Origin: Pseudomonadota bacterium
GTDB taxonomy: Bacteria > Pseudomonadota > Alphaproteobacteria > Rhizobiales > MH13
DNA length: 64,000 bases
Direction of reading: 5' to 3'
Assembly (NCBI GenBank): GCA_039024915.1
Contig: JBCCPK010000003.1
Location: 310,001 to 374,000 of the forward strand
Positions 49,266 through 58,148 of the stretch are shown one piece after another. Positions within the stretch are counted from its first letter, which is position 1. The number at the start of each line of letters is the position of its first letter. The position numbers and the translations under genes are program-made. A model generated the notes under the pieces. The model did no database searches. It had not been told where the DNA came from and was given only the letters and a program-made list of their open reading frames with translations.

Positions 49266-51442
49266 GCAAGCTTCCGGATTTTGCCAGCCTGCCGAAGCCT
49301 GATTTCACAGGCGCCGGCTCGTCCGTTTTGCAGCCCGATCCCGCTGACCGAGCGCAAGCATGGGAAACACCGGAAGGCATTGCCGTGCAGCGCAGCTATG
49401 GTGCCGGCGACCGCGAAGACCTCGACCATGTCACCTCGTTGCCGGGCGTCGCGCCTTATCTGCGCGGTCCCTACCCCACCATGTATGTACAGAGGCCCTG
49501 GACGGTCCGGCAGTATGCGGGTTTCTCGACCGCAGCGGATTCGAACGCCTTCTACCGCCGCAACCTCGCCGCCGGTCAGAAGGGCCTTTCGGTGGCGTTC
49601 GACCTTGCCACCCACCGTGGCTATGACAGCGACCATTCGAGGGTTTCGGGCGACGTCGGGATGGCCGGGGTCGCCATAGACTCGATTCTGGACATGCGCC
49701 AGCTATTCGACGGCATCCCGCTCGACGAGATGAGCGTGTCGATGACCATGAACGGCGCGGTCCTGCCCGTCATGGCACTCTACATTGTGGCGGCGGAGGA
49801 ACAGGGCGTATCGCCGGACAAGCTGGCCGGGACCATCCAGAACGACATCCTCAAGGAGTTCATGGTCCGCAACACCTACATCTATCCGCCCTCGCCTTCG
49901 ATGCGCATCATCTCCGACATCTTCGGCTATACCTCGGCCAACATGCCGAAGTTCAACTCCATTTCGATATCCGGCTACCACATGCAGGAAGCGGGTGCGA
50001 CGGCGGACCTTGAGCTTGCGTACACGTTGGCCGATGGCATCGAATATGCGCGGCGCGGGGTCGGCGCGGGGCTTGATATCGATACCTTTGCGCCCCGGCT
50101 GTCCTTCTTCTGGGCGATCGGCACGAACTTCTTCATGGAGGTCGCCAAGCTGCGCGCGGCACGGCTTCTGTGGTCGAAGCTCATGAGCGACGAGTTTGCG
50201 CCGAAGAACGCCAAATCGACCGCCCTGCGGACCCACTCGCAGACGTCCGGCTGGTCGCTGACCGCGCAGGACGTCTACAACAACGTCATCCGCACCTGCA
50301 TCGAGGCGATGGCGGCGACGCAGGGCCATACGCAGAGCCTGCACACCAACGCGCTTGACGAAGCGCTGGCGCTGCCGACTGATTTCTCGGCCCGGATCGC
50401 ACGCAACACGCAGCTTTTCCTGCAACAGGAGAGCGGCACCACGCGGGTGATCGACCCGTGGGGCGGCTCTTACTTTGTGGAGCGGCTCACCGCCGACCTC
50501 GCCGCCCGCGCCATGGAACACATCAGCGAAATCGAAGAGCTTGGCGGGATGGCGAAAGCCATCGAAGAGGGCATCCCGAAGATGCGCATTGAGGAAGCGG
50601 CGGCCAAGACCCAGGCGCGTATCGACAGCGGGCGGCAGGCCATCGTCGGGGTGAACTGCTACAAACCCGACCGGGAACAACCCATCGATATTCTCAAGGT
50701 CGACAACGCCGCCGTGCGCGCCGAGCAGCTCGACAAGTTGGAGCGGCTGCGGGCGGAACGCGATGCTTCCGCGGTGGAGAGCGCGCTCAACGCGCTCACC
50801 AACGGGGCAGCCGCCGATGGCAATCTGCTCGCGCTGTCGGTCGATGCGGCACGCGCAGGCGCGACGGTCGGCGAGATTTCTGCTGCGATGGAGCAAGTGT
50901 TCGACCGTCACCGGGCCGAGATCAAGGCGATTTCAGGTGTTTACAAGCGTGAGGCTGGGGCGATGAGCGACGCGATCCAGAAGGCTTTGGCGATGACCGA
51001 TGCCTTCGAGGAAGCCGATGGGCGACGGCCCCGTATTCTCGTGGCGAAGATGGGCCAGGACGGCCACGATCGGGGCCAGAAGGTCATCGCATCCGCCTTT
51101 GCCGATATCGGGTTTGACGTGGATATCGGCCCACTGTTCGCAACCCCGGAAGAAGCGGCGCGGCAGGCCGTCGAAAACGATGTGCACATCGTCGGCGTTT
51201 CGTCGCTCGCGGCGGGCCATCTGACGCTGGTTCCATCGCTGAAGGCTGCGCTGGCCGCAGAGGGCCGCGAGGACATCATGATCGTGGTGGGCGGCGTGAT
51301 CCCGCCGCAGGATTTCGACACGCTGATGGACGCAGGCGCTTCTGCCATCTTCCCGCCGGGTACGGTCATCGCCGAAGCGGCGGTCGATCTGCTTGAAAAG
51401 CTCAACGGCGCGTTGGGCTACGCCCAGCAAGCGGCGGAGTAG
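49262..51442 (+). CDS. mutB: Methylmalonyl-CoA mutase large (alpha) subunit, B12-dependent
   Basis: The 726-residue catalytic subunit has the TIM-barrel substrate domain ([46 protein letters not shown], quoted as [16 protein letters not shown]) and a C-terminal B12-binding domain with [15 protein letters not shown], whose His is the lower cobalt ligand, and [10 protein letters not shown]. Length is normal. It depends on adenosylcobalamin, made in part by the cob genes at the end of the window, and on MeaB encoded 3 kb downstream. No epimerase gene is adjacent. Confidence 0.96.
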   Translation: MSKLPDFASLPKPDFTGAGSSVLQPDPADRAQAWETPEGIAVQRSYGAGDREDLDHVTSLPGVAPYLRGPYPTMYVQRPWTVRQYAGFSTAADSNAFYRRNLAAGQKGLSVAFDLATHRGYDSDHSRVSGDVGMAGVAIDSILDMRQLFDGIPLDEMSVSMTMNGAVLPVMALYIVAAEEQGVSPDKLAGTIQNDILKEFMVRNTYIYPPSPSMRIISDIFGYTSANMPKFNSISISGYHMQEAGATADLELAYTLADGIEYARRGVGAGLDIDTFAPRLSFFWAIGTNFFMEVAKLRAARLLWSKLMSDEFAPKNAKSTALRTHSQTSGWSLTAQDVYNNVIRTCIEAMAATQGHTQSLHTNALDEALALPTDFSARIARNTQLFLQQESGTTRVIDPWGGSYFVERLTADLAARAMEHISEIEELGGMAKAIEEGIPKMRIEEAAAKTQARIDSGRQAIVGVNCYKPDREQPIDILKVDNAAVRAEQLDKLERLRAERDASAVESALNALTNGAAADGNLLALSVDAARAGATVGEISAAMEQVFDRHRAEIKAISGVYKREAGAMSDAIQKALAMTDAFEEADGRRPRILVAKMGQDGHDRGQKVIASAFADIGFDVDIGPLFATPEEAARQAVENDVHIVGVSSLAAGHLTLVPSLKAALAAEGREDIMIVVGGVIPPQDFDTLMDAGASAIFPPGTVIAEAAVDLLEKLNGALGYAQQAAE

Positions 51443-51488
51443 AGAACCGCGATCATATCCCACAAAACGCTTGGCTTTCCAAAGGCGT

Positions 51489-51581
51489 CACCCTCGCCCG
51501 TGTGGCGGGGGTCCATGCGCGCGTAACGGCATTTCAGGGTTCAGCGAGTGAGGTATAGACCCTCGGGACAAGCCCGAGGGT
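51489..51581. repeat. Intergenic palindromic repeat element
   Basis: Two hairpins occupy the spacer after mutB: an imperfect one around 51489-51512 (ACCCTCGCC...GGCGGGGGT) and a near-perfect one, ACCCTCGGG/CCCGAGGGT with a 5-base loop, at 51559-51581. The second is the type of interspersed palindrome I know from many alphaproteobacterial intergenic regions (ACCCTCGGG...CCCGAGGGT flanked by GTGACG). It may also terminate mutB transcription. Confidence 0.6.
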
Positions 51582-51638
51582 GACGATCGGGGATACGGCG
51601 ATGACGAGTTTGCTCCTCTGGCGTTGAAACCCGCGCGC

Positions 51639-52088
51639 TCACCCATCCCGCTGGGCATCGAGAAGCGCACGGATCGCAGTCAGGTCCTCGATCAGTTGCG
51701 CAGCATGCGCGCCTTCAATGCGCTCCCCGAGCCATGCAAAATGCGGTGCTGCGGCTTGGAGCGCTTCCTCACGGGCAGCGCGGCCAGCTTCGGTAATCCC
51801 GACGAATTTCCCGCGCCCGTCCTTCGGGTTCGGCGTTACTTCGACAAAGCCTTTGCCTTCCAGCCGCCCGATAGTCGAGGTCATTGTGCCCTTCGACACC
51901 TGAAAGGCGTTGGCCATCTTCTGGGGCGGCTGTGGGTCGCGTTTCGACAGGTGGTTGAGGAGCGAAAACTGCGCCACGGTCAGCCCATGTGGCATCGACC
52001 GTTCGAACAGGGTTGTGGCCAACTGGTTGATGATCCCGATTTCGGTGAACAGACGAAACAAGTCGGGATCATCAGGTTTGGCTGGCAT
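51639..52088 (-). CDS. MarR family regulator co-transcribed with the nitroreductase
   Basis: The 149-residue winged-helix protein has the MarR core MANAFQVSKGTMTSTIGRLEGKGFV (quoted as VSKGTMTSTIGRLEGKG) and KDGRGKFVGITEAGR. It starts 16 bases after the nitroreductase stop; the open frame runs on upstream but only through that gene in another frame. Two matching palindromes over the operon promoter suggest it represses its own operon and responds to a ligand of the nitroreductase. Confidence 0.88.
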   Translation of the reverse strand: MPAKPDDPDLFRLFTEIGIINQLATTLFERSMPHGLTVAQFSLLNHLSKRDPQPPQKMANAFQVSKGTMTSTIGRLEGKGFVEVTPNPKDGRGKFVGITEAGRAAREEALQAAAPHFAWLGERIEGAHAAQLIEDLTAIRALLDAQRDG

Positions 52089-52104
52089 TACGGAACTTTC
52101 ACGG

Positions 52105-53301
52105 TCAGGCTTGCCGGACGCGGGTCTGCGCGGGCCAGCGGGGGCTGGCCTCGATCGCCGGACCGTACCCGATCCTGCCGAGCATTTGCACCGTCTGGTT
52201 TGGCCGCGCGCCAAGCGCCCGTTTGGCTTCGTCATAAAGAGCGGCCATCTCATCATATTCCTGCAGGGCCTGGCTAAGCGGGTGCATGTCGACACCCCGC
52301 GCGGTCGCCTCCAGATGCATGCGCGTCCAGGCGCGCCCGGATGCGATCTGTTCGGCACGGCTATCGCTGTCGGACACAATCCAGACATAGCCCATCGCCG
52401 AAAAAATGAGATCATTGTAGGCCTGAAGGCCTTGCGCGAACGCCGTTGAACTTGTGTCGGCAATCGCTTCGCGGGTCAGAAGCCCGGCGGCGTTCAGTCC
52501 CTCAAAGAACGCCCCGCCGAGATCGATCCCGTCGGGATTTGCGAGAATTTCGGATTTGCCGATGCGCATGAGGTCGATGCTTTCTTGCAGCGTTCGAGGC
52601 GTGTAGCTCTCGATCTCGTGGCCGCGCCATGTGATGTCACGCAACTGGGCGATCTTCTCCGCTTCGAGGGTCGAACCATAGGTCAGACCGTCGCTCGCAG
52701 CGGCGGCTGCCACGATGGCGTCCACATCCGTTGCCGGAACCGCACGCGCGGTGTCATAGGGCTCCTTGTTGGTGTGACGCCTGACGATCTGTGCGAACAG
52801 CAGGTCTGGCTGGGCGGCACCCTCAAGGAGTTGGATCGTGGCAACGGGGCGGGTATCGAGGCGTGGCAGCGGCGCACCCTCGGGGAACAAGGTGATGTTA
52901 GACCTGAAGCCTTCTTCCGCCGCCGCAATCGCAAACAGTTCGAGAAAACAACCAAGGCTAATCGTGATCTGGCGGTCGAACGGATCGGTTTCGGGAAGGC
53001 GGCGGTCGAGGTCACAGTACAGTGTGAGCGTGTCCGGCTCGGACAGGTCGACCAGCCACGGCTGGCGGTTGTGCGCGTTCGGCGCAAGAACGGCATAAGA
53101 CAGGGCGCGGGTTCGGACATCATTTCCCTGTCCTGCCTGCTGCCAGGGCAGGCGTGCGCTCTCGGGATCGCGGGTTGTAACCCACGTGCCGGCACCAAGT
53201 GCGGTCGCGCCGAGGATGACCCCCGCCCCGCCAAATACACGCATGAATTTCCGGCGACGCGGATTCGGTAGGCCGTCCTTTTTGTCGGTGTGATCGGTCA
53301 T
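52105..53301 (-). CDS. Tat-exported nitroreductase-fold (Acg-type) oxidoreductase
   Basis: The 398-residue protein begins with a twin-arginine signal, NPRRRKFMRVFGGAGVILGATALGAGTW (quoted as RRRKFMRVFGGAG). The body has duplicated nitroreductase-like segments (SYAVLAPNAHNRQPW, RRHTNKEPYDTARAV, IVSDSDSRAEQIASGRAWTRM) as in Acg-family FMN proteins. Export by Tat fits a folded flavoprotein in the periplasm. GGAG lies seven bases before the ATG at 53301. The operon carries its own MarR regulator. Confidence 0.84.
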   Translation of the reverse strand: MTDHTDKKDGLPNPRRRKFMRVFGGAGVILGATALGAGTWVTTRDPESARLPWQQAGQGNDVRTRALSYAVLAPNAHNRQPWLVDLSEPDTLTLYCDLDRRLPETDPFDRQITISLGCFLELFAIAAAEEGFRSNITLFPEGAPLPRLDTRPVATIQLLEGAAQPDLLFAQIVRRHTNKEPYDTARAVPATDVDAIVAAAAASDGLTYGSTLEAEKIAQLRDITWRGHEIESYTPRTLQESIDLMRIGKSEILANPDGIDLGGAFFEGLNAAGLLTREAIADTSSTAFAQGLQAYNDLIFSAMGYVWIVSDSDSRAEQIASGRAWTRMHLEATARGVDMHPLSQALQEYDEMAALYDEAKRALGARPNQTVQMLGRIGYGPAIEASPRWPAQTRVRQA

Positions 53302-53315
53302 CTGACAACTCCATT

Positions 53316-53360
53316 TAGTTTGATGCCAAACCATATATAGTTTGATATCGAACTAGTCAA
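53316..53360 (-). promoter_or_regulatory. Promoter with two MarR-type operators
   Basis: On the minus strand TTGACT (53360-53355) and TATATG (53337-53332) are exactly 17 bases apart. The palindrome TAGTTTGATATCGAACTA (53338-53355) fills the spacer, and a second copy, TAGTTTGATGCCAAACCA (53316-53333), covers the start point. Their centres are 22 bases, about two helical turns, apart. This is a textbook arrangement for repression by the MarR protein of the same operon. Confidence 0.75.
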
Positions 53361-53475
53361 GCGATCATCCCCCCCTTGCGCTGACACAAACCGTTGCACG
53401 CGGTCCGCCGAGTGCTACATGCAGCGCACCGGAGCGCCGTGCGGCGCGAATCATCACACAAGGCAGGACTTCGCC

Positions 53476-53802
53476 ATGCTCCTCACCACGACCTCATCGC
53501 TGCAGGACAAATCCATCGTCGATTACCGAGGGATCGTCACCGGCGAAGCGATCCTTGGTGCCAATATCTTCAAGGACCTGTTCGCTGGCATTCGCGACAT
53601 CGTTGGCGGCCGGTCTGCAGCCTATGAGAAGGAGCTGGCCAAGGCGCGGTCCATCGCGATGCAAGAGATGCAAGAGCGCGCAGCAGCGATTGGGGCGAAC
53701 GCCATTATCGGCGTCGATATCGACTATGAATCGGTGCAGATGGGGTCCGGCGGCGGCATGTTGATGGTGTCGGCCAGCGGGACTGCGGTGATCGTCCAGT
53801 AG
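53476..53802 (+). CDS. YbjQ family (UPF0145) protein
   Basis: The 108-residue protein matches the YbjQ heavy-metal-binding-like family: [53 protein letters not shown] and the C-terminal [13 protein letters not shown]. These form pentameric soluble proteins of unknown function. The ATG at 53476 gives the normal N-terminus. Confidence 0.9.
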   Translation: MLLTTTSSLQDKSIVDYRGIVTGEAILGANIFKDLFAGIRDIVGGRSAAYEKELAKARSIAMQEMQERAAAIGANAIIGVDIDYESVQMGSGGGMLMVSASGTAVIVQ

Positions 53803-53879
53803 CTGACCGGACGAGGGAAAGAACGGCTTTTCCACGACAGCCGAGCGAACAAGGCTGGGCGAGCGGCACCGCTGCGGTT

Positions 53880-54461
53880 ATGGTCCGCCACATGGTAGTG
53901 CGTATCCCGACTGTGGTTCTGGTTTTTGCCTCCCTTGTGCTGGCGGGCTGCATGGGGTCGGGCGGCTCGAGCCCAGCCCCAACGTTACGACCCACCACCG
54001 TTCCTGGCCTTGCTCTGACAGAAACCGGCGTCGGCCTTGTGGATCAATCAACGCCCTACTCGGCACAGGCGATTTCGCAGGCGCTTGACGGCGCGCGGGT
54101 CGAGCAGGTGAACGCCACCGATGATGGCCGTGTTGTTGGACAGCTTGCGGCTTTTGGCCCTTCCGGGTTGCAGATGGCGCGGTTTCGGGGAGAACAGGGC
54201 AACGTGGCGCAGGTCCAGATCATATCCGAAGACGTGCCAGGTCCCGGTGGCGCGCGGGTCGGCATGAGCTACCGGGAGACAGGCGGAAACTCCATGCAGT
54301 GCGAGGCCGGATCGGGCTCTTGGACACAGATGGCCGTCTGCCGCCGCGAAGGCAGCGCCATCACCTACGTCTATTCGGTGCCGCTATGGACCGAGGGACG
54401 GATGCCGCAAGGCAACGAGCTTAACCGCGCCATTCTCAACCGAATGATCTGGGAGCCGTGA
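53880..54461 (+). CDS. Putative lipoprotein (DUF1131-like)
   Basis: The 193-residue protein has a signal peptide ending in the lipobox LAGC (about residue 24), then a Ser/Pro-rich linker. The body (LALTETGVGLVDQSTPYSAQAI, QCEAGSGSWTQMAVCRR, ILNRMIWEP) resembles the YfeY/DUF1131 group of RpoE-linked lipoproteins, though I am not certain. Two Cys in the body may form a disulfide. Its TGA overlaps the meaB GTG as GTGA, which is unexpected for a lipoprotein. The start may instead be the ATG at 53892. Confidence 0.75.
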   Translation: MVRHMVVRIPTVVLVFASLVLAGCMGSGGSSPAPTLRPTTVPGLALTETGVGLVDQSTPYSAQAISQALDGARVEQVNATDDGRVVGQLAAFGPSGLQMARFRGEQGNVAQVQIISEDVPGPGGARVGMSYRETGGNSMQCEAGSGSWTQMAVCRREGSAITYVYSVPLWTEGRMPQGNELNRAILNRMIWEP

Positions 54462-55447
54462 GCGGTAGCCTACCGACAGGCCCCAAGGACCTCGCGGAGC
54501 GGCTCATTAGCGGCGACCGCGCAGCGCTTGCGCGGGCGATAACGCTCGCCGAATCCCGCCGCGCCGATCACCGCGCGGATGCACGCGCGCTGATTGAAGC
54601 GGTGTTGCCGAAGACCGGCGGCGCGATCCGCGTTGGGATGACCGGCGTTCCGGGAGTCGGCAAGTCCACCACCATCGACCGGTTCGGTTCAATGCTAATC
54701 GAAAAGGGCCACAAGGTCGCCGTGCTTGCGGTCGATCCCTCATCAACCCGAACGGGTGGGTCAATCCTGGGCGACAAGACCCGCATGGCCAAATTGTCGG
54801 GAGACCGAAGCGCCTTCATCCGCCCCTCGCCATCCGCTGGAACGCTTGGCGGCGTCACCGCGAAATCCCGCGAGACGATCCTGTTGTGCGAAGCGGCGGG
54901 CTTTGACGTCGTGATCGTCGAGACGGTGGGTATCGGCCAATCGGAGACCGAAGTTGCCGGGATGGTGGACGTGTTCACCGTCTTGATGCTGCCAGGCGCA
55001 GGCGACGAGCTGCAGGGCATCAAGAAAGGCGTCCTCGAGATCGCCGACATCATCACGATCAACAAAGCCGATGGTGACCTGGCGAAGGCGGCACGAAAGG
55101 CCGCCGCACACTACCGCGCCGCGCTCGACATCCTCGCGCCCACGTCGCCGGTTTGGACCGTTCCCGTCCTAACCCAGTCCGGTTTGACCGGCGATGGCCT
55201 TGAGGCGCTTTGGACGACAATCCTCGACCATCGCGGCAAGCATCAGGCTGCGGGCCTGTTCCAAAGACGCCGGGCCGAGCAGAACTTAAGCTGGATGCGC
55301 GCCATGCTGCGCGAGCGGGCGCTATCAAGGCTGACGGAAAATGCCGACCTGCGGGCGTACATCGGCGAAACAGAGAAAAACGTCGCCGCCGGCGACCTCC
55401 CGCCGAGCCTTGCCGTGGAGCGGATTGCCCAGCGCGCCGGGCTCTAA
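54458..55447 (+). CDS. meaB: Methylmalonyl-CoA mutase-associated G3E GTPase
   Basis: The 329-residue MeaB/ArgK-type GTPase protects and reactivates methylmalonyl-CoA mutase and gates cobalamin loading. Visible are Walker A GVPGVGKSTTID, LAVDPSSTRTGGSILGDKTRM, SPSAGTLGGVTAKSRE, VETVGIGQSE and the base motif NKAD. It starts with GTG overlapping the lipoprotein stop. MutA and MutB are 3 kb upstream on the same strand. The end overlaps the convergent gene by four bases. Confidence 0.95.
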   Translation: MSGSLPTGPKDLAERLISGDRAALARAITLAESRRADHRADARALIEAVLPKTGGAIRVGMTGVPGVGKSTTIDRFGSMLIEKGHKVAVLAVDPSSTRTGGSILGDKTRMAKLSGDRSAFIRPSPSAGTLGGVTAKSRETILLCEAAGFDVVIVETVGIGQSETEVAGMVDVFTVLMLPGAGDELQGIKKGVLEIADIITINKADGDLAKAARKAAAHYRAALDILAPTSPVWTVPVLTQSGLTGDGLEALWTTILDHRGKHQAAGLFQRRRAEQNLSWMRAMLRERALSRLTENADLRAYIGETEKNVAAGDLPPSLAVERIAQRAGL

Positions 55448-55980
55448 CGTCGCCGGCTGCGCCGAAATCTGCGCCAAAGTACGATCGTCCATCCGATACT
55501 CACAATGCTGACCGCGATCACTGCGGACGAAAAACCGGCAATGCGGGCGTCCGTCCGGTAGCCAGGAAGCTGGTAGATCGGAAGGAAAAGATCCGTGCGC
55601 CAGCGCGAATACACAATGGGCAGGTCCATCCCTGGCTCGACCTGATTGCCGGCCTGCAAAGCGAGAAAGGAGTTTGCGACCTGCCGCCCGTCCTGATCGA
55701 CATACTCAACCGACACATTGAAAAGGTCGGCCATCAGGTTTGTGTTCAGCGACAGGACCCTTTTGCCGCCCTCTTCTGAACCCGCAGGCTCAAAAACATC
55801 GACGAACAGCACGGAGGCTTCCGTCTCGTTGCCCGAAAGCTGCAGGACCAGGTACTTCAGGCCGCCTCGGTAGGTTGCACCTGCGAAAAAGATCGCCACC
55901 GTCGCGACGATGAGCGCTGCGACAACGGCAAGAACATAATTGTCTTCCCTTGCCTCATTGGGTCGATAGCCTGTCGCCAT
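55444..55980 (-). CDS. Two-helix membrane protein, DUF3592-like
   Basis: The 178-residue protein has membrane segments near residues 15-37 and 148-170 flanking an exported domain (about 40-145), and ends in RRFRRSRRR. The domain pattern (beta-rich, with VDVFEPAGSEEGGKRVLSLNTNLMADLF) loosely resembles DUF3592; I am unsure. It lies 137 bases downstream of the TIR gene on the same strand, so the two could share a transcript. Confidence 0.6.
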   Translation of the reverse strand: MATGYRPNEAREDNYVLAVVAALIVATVAIFFAGATYRGGLKYLVLQLSGNETEASVLFVDVFEPAGSEEGGKRVLSLNTNLMADLFNVSVEYVDQDGRQVANSFLALQAGNQVEPGMDLPIVYSRWRTDLFLPIYQLPGYRTDARIAGFSSAVIAVSIVSIGWTIVLWRRFRRSRRR

Positions 55981-56117
55981 GCCATCGATATGGGTTGGGG
56001 TCGAGACAAATCCAAACGATGCACCTGCTCGGACTGTGCCCAGGACGGAAGCTCACAAACTGTTGCCCTGCCTACGGTTGCAACGCCTTGCAGCGCAAGC
56101 GGCACGCCTGCCCAGCC

Positions 56118-57728
56118 CTACGGACGGTCGGCAGCAAAGATGACCAACTTGTCGCGCTCAAAGGACAGACGCTCGCCATCGCGGAGCCCAGCCATCGTCC
56201 GCGGCGCGACCACTGCAAAGGGAATCGCCCGGCTCTTGAGACGCTTGATCTGAGGGGCTTCTGGGTCCTGCTCCGCGGTCACAACTGCTCCGGCGCGATC
56301 GAACAGAGCATCAACAACACGCGGTTCGGTCAGACAAACCACGTCGCCAACCCCGACCCGGTCAGCAAGATCGACCATGTTGAAGGTTGTGGCGCGAACA
56401 AGACGCCCCGTGAAAGGCGCAAGGTGGTGGTGCAAGGGCACGCCGGCATATCGGCGATGGGCCTGCATCAAAGGGTAGCCGAAGGTGTCGATCCCGTACA
56501 GCGCCGCAAGATCGCGTTTGGCGTTCGCGATCGCATTACTGAGCCACGGATACTCAAAGGTATCGAGCGTGGACAGCTCGGAAACCGCCTGCCGAGAGGG
56601 CGCAGGTAGCTGTGTGGTCGTCGCCTCACCCAATCTGGAGGCGCTCTGGGCAAGCGGGGAGACAAAATATATCGAGTCGCTCACCACGTCGCGCATCGTG
56701 ATGGCCGCACAAAAAGCGAGGCGTGCCATGGGCCCACCGCGGCAAAGCGCGTCCAACAGGACGGGGCCCGCCTTGCTGTCCCGAATTTTTCCGACCACCC
56801 GGCCAATCAAAAGAGCGAGTGCCCTTCGCGGCCCCGTTGGGTGTCCGCTGTCGAGCTTGGCGGCGGTGCGCAACAGCACGCTGTGGTCGACCTTTTCCGG
56901 CGCGATCTCCGCGAGTTTGGATCCACATCGAACGACGGCGGCCAGCAGCGCAGGGTCATAGGCACCATCATCTTCAGCATCGATCAAGCGCTGGGCTATC
57001 TGCCGGTACGCAAGGTCTTTGATCTGTGCCGCAGCGAGGCAGTCGCCAAGCAGCATTTTTGCATCGTAGGTCGATGGCAGAACCGTGCGGCCGAGTTCGG
57101 CGAGCCGCGAAGCAATCTGCATAAAAGCAGCAAGCGCGGGACCTTCCTGAGCGGGATCGGCAATATCGTAGCGCATCAGTGCATCCAAAACCGCATCGCT
57201 TTGCGGTGTTGGCTCACCCTCAGGGCACCGGTGATTGTCGGGTAGAAAGTCATCGAAGGCGGTATCGGCAGTTCGTTCGGCATCCCCGACGCTTACCGCT
57301 GGCGTGGGGCACAAACGATCAAGCACCTGCGCAAGCTGACCCTCAAAAGCGGCGCAGTCTGTTGCATCAATGAGCGACGGTGACTGCCGAAGGCCTTCAG
57401 GTGCGCTGCCCGCCTCCCGTTCAATGTGAACGATGGGACGGCCCTTGGCCTGCTTTTCAAAGTGCTGAACCTCGAAGCGCACCCAGTCTGACGCAGCCGA
57501 CTGGTGTGTCCAAACGACGGCGAGGCAGCGCGAACGGTCGAGCGCCGAGGTCAGCTCCTGACTGCCGCTCAATTCGCCGGGATCGAGAACGTCCTCATCG
57601 AGCCATGGCCGTAAGGGTCGGCCATTGTAGTCATGGGCGGCGAGCGCGGCTGCAAGGCGGTGGACCCATGCCCTATCGGCGTGGCTGTGGGAAAGGAAAG
57701 CGTCATAGCCAATCCGAGTGTCGGGCAT
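56118..57728 (-). CDS. TIR-domain protein with large unassigned C-terminal region
   Basis: The 536-residue protein has an N-terminal TIR domain (about 6-130): YDAFLSHSHADRAW, RPWLDEDVLDPGELSGSQEL, and SDWVRFEVQHF, whose Glu86 aligns with the catalytic Glu of NAD+-cleaving TIR domains such as SARM1 (DWVHKE). Residues about 180-370 look like helical repeats; the last 150 residues, rich in beta character, resemble nothing I recognise. Bacterial TIR proteins often act in antiphage immunity by degrading NAD+. The ATG at 57728 has GAGG five bases upstream; one at 57755 does not. Confidence 0.82.
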   Translation of the reverse strand: MPDTRIGYDAFLSHSHADRAWVHRLAAALAAHDYNGRPLRPWLDEDVLDPGELSGSQELTSALDRSRCLAVVWTHQSAASDWVRFEVQHFEKQAKGRPIVHIEREAGSAPEGLRQSPSLIDATDCAAFEGQLAQVLDRLCPTPAVSVGDAERTADTAFDDFLPDNHRCPEGEPTPQSDAVLDALMRYDIADPAQEGPALAAFMQIASRLAELGRTVLPSTYDAKMLLGDCLAAAQIKDLAYRQIAQRLIDAEDDGAYDPALLAAVVRCGSKLAEIAPEKVDHSVLLRTAAKLDSGHPTGPRRALALLIGRVVGKIRDSKAGPVLLDALCRGGPMARLAFCAAITMRDVVSDSIYFVSPLAQSASRLGEATTTQLPAPSRQAVSELSTLDTFEYPWLSNAIANAKRDLAALYGIDTFGYPLMQAHRRYAGVPLHHHLAPFTGRLVRATTFNMVDLADRVGVGDVVCLTEPRVVDALFDRAGAVVTAEQDPEAPQIKRLKSRAIPFAVVAPRTMAGLRDGERLSFERDKLVIFAADRP

Positions 57729-57949
57729 GGCGGCCTCAATATGCGATAATGTCATTTTAGCTCGGATGTGTGTGCAGGATAGGGCGCCGGACGGCTGTGC
57801 CGCGCATCACAGCAGCGGCGTTTGTTGATGACACCGCCTTTGTGAGGACCAGCCTGCGAAAAATCCTAAAAATTTACGCAAATTAACGCGATGCGCGGGA
57901 CTGTGATCATCAAGCCTTGAGATTTGGCCGTCAGGATATGGGTTAGTGA

Positions 57950-58024
57950 GAGCCGATAGCTCAGCGGCAGAGCGCCGGACCCTTAATCCGGAGGACCAAG
58001 GTTCGAATCCTTGTCGGCTCTCCA
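57950..58024 (+). tRNA. tRNA-Lys (CUU) with C33 and U73
   Basis: A full cloverleaf can be drawn: acceptor GAGCCGA/TCGGCTC, D arm GCTC...GAGC, anticodon stem CCGGA/TCCGG with loop CCCTTAA (anticodon CTT at 57982-57984), T arm CAAGG-TTCGAAT-CCTTG, and an encoded CCA. Two positions are unusual: base 33 is C instead of the nearly invariant U, and the discriminator base 73 is U, whereas bacterial tRNA-Lys normally has A. It lies between the TIR gene and a Tat-exported protein. Confidence 0.85.
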
Positions 58025-58148
58025 ACTCTCCCTTCTATAAAGCGCCTAAGGCCGCGCGGTTCTTAACCAAGGCTTAAGCCAGCGCTTTGTGCGGTGTGCC
58101 AGTCCGGTACACTTGGTGTGGATGGTTTCACCCAGGCGGCGCACCTTT

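Noticed and set aside
49703-50911. A 402-codon minus-strand frame opposite mutB
   Set aside because: Shadow of the mutB codon pattern; no motifs and no ribosome site.
52089-52463. An N-terminal extension of the MarR protein by 125 residues
   Set aside because: It runs through the nitroreductase coding region in another frame and has low-complexity Arg/Pro content; the ATG at 52088 gives the normal MarR length.
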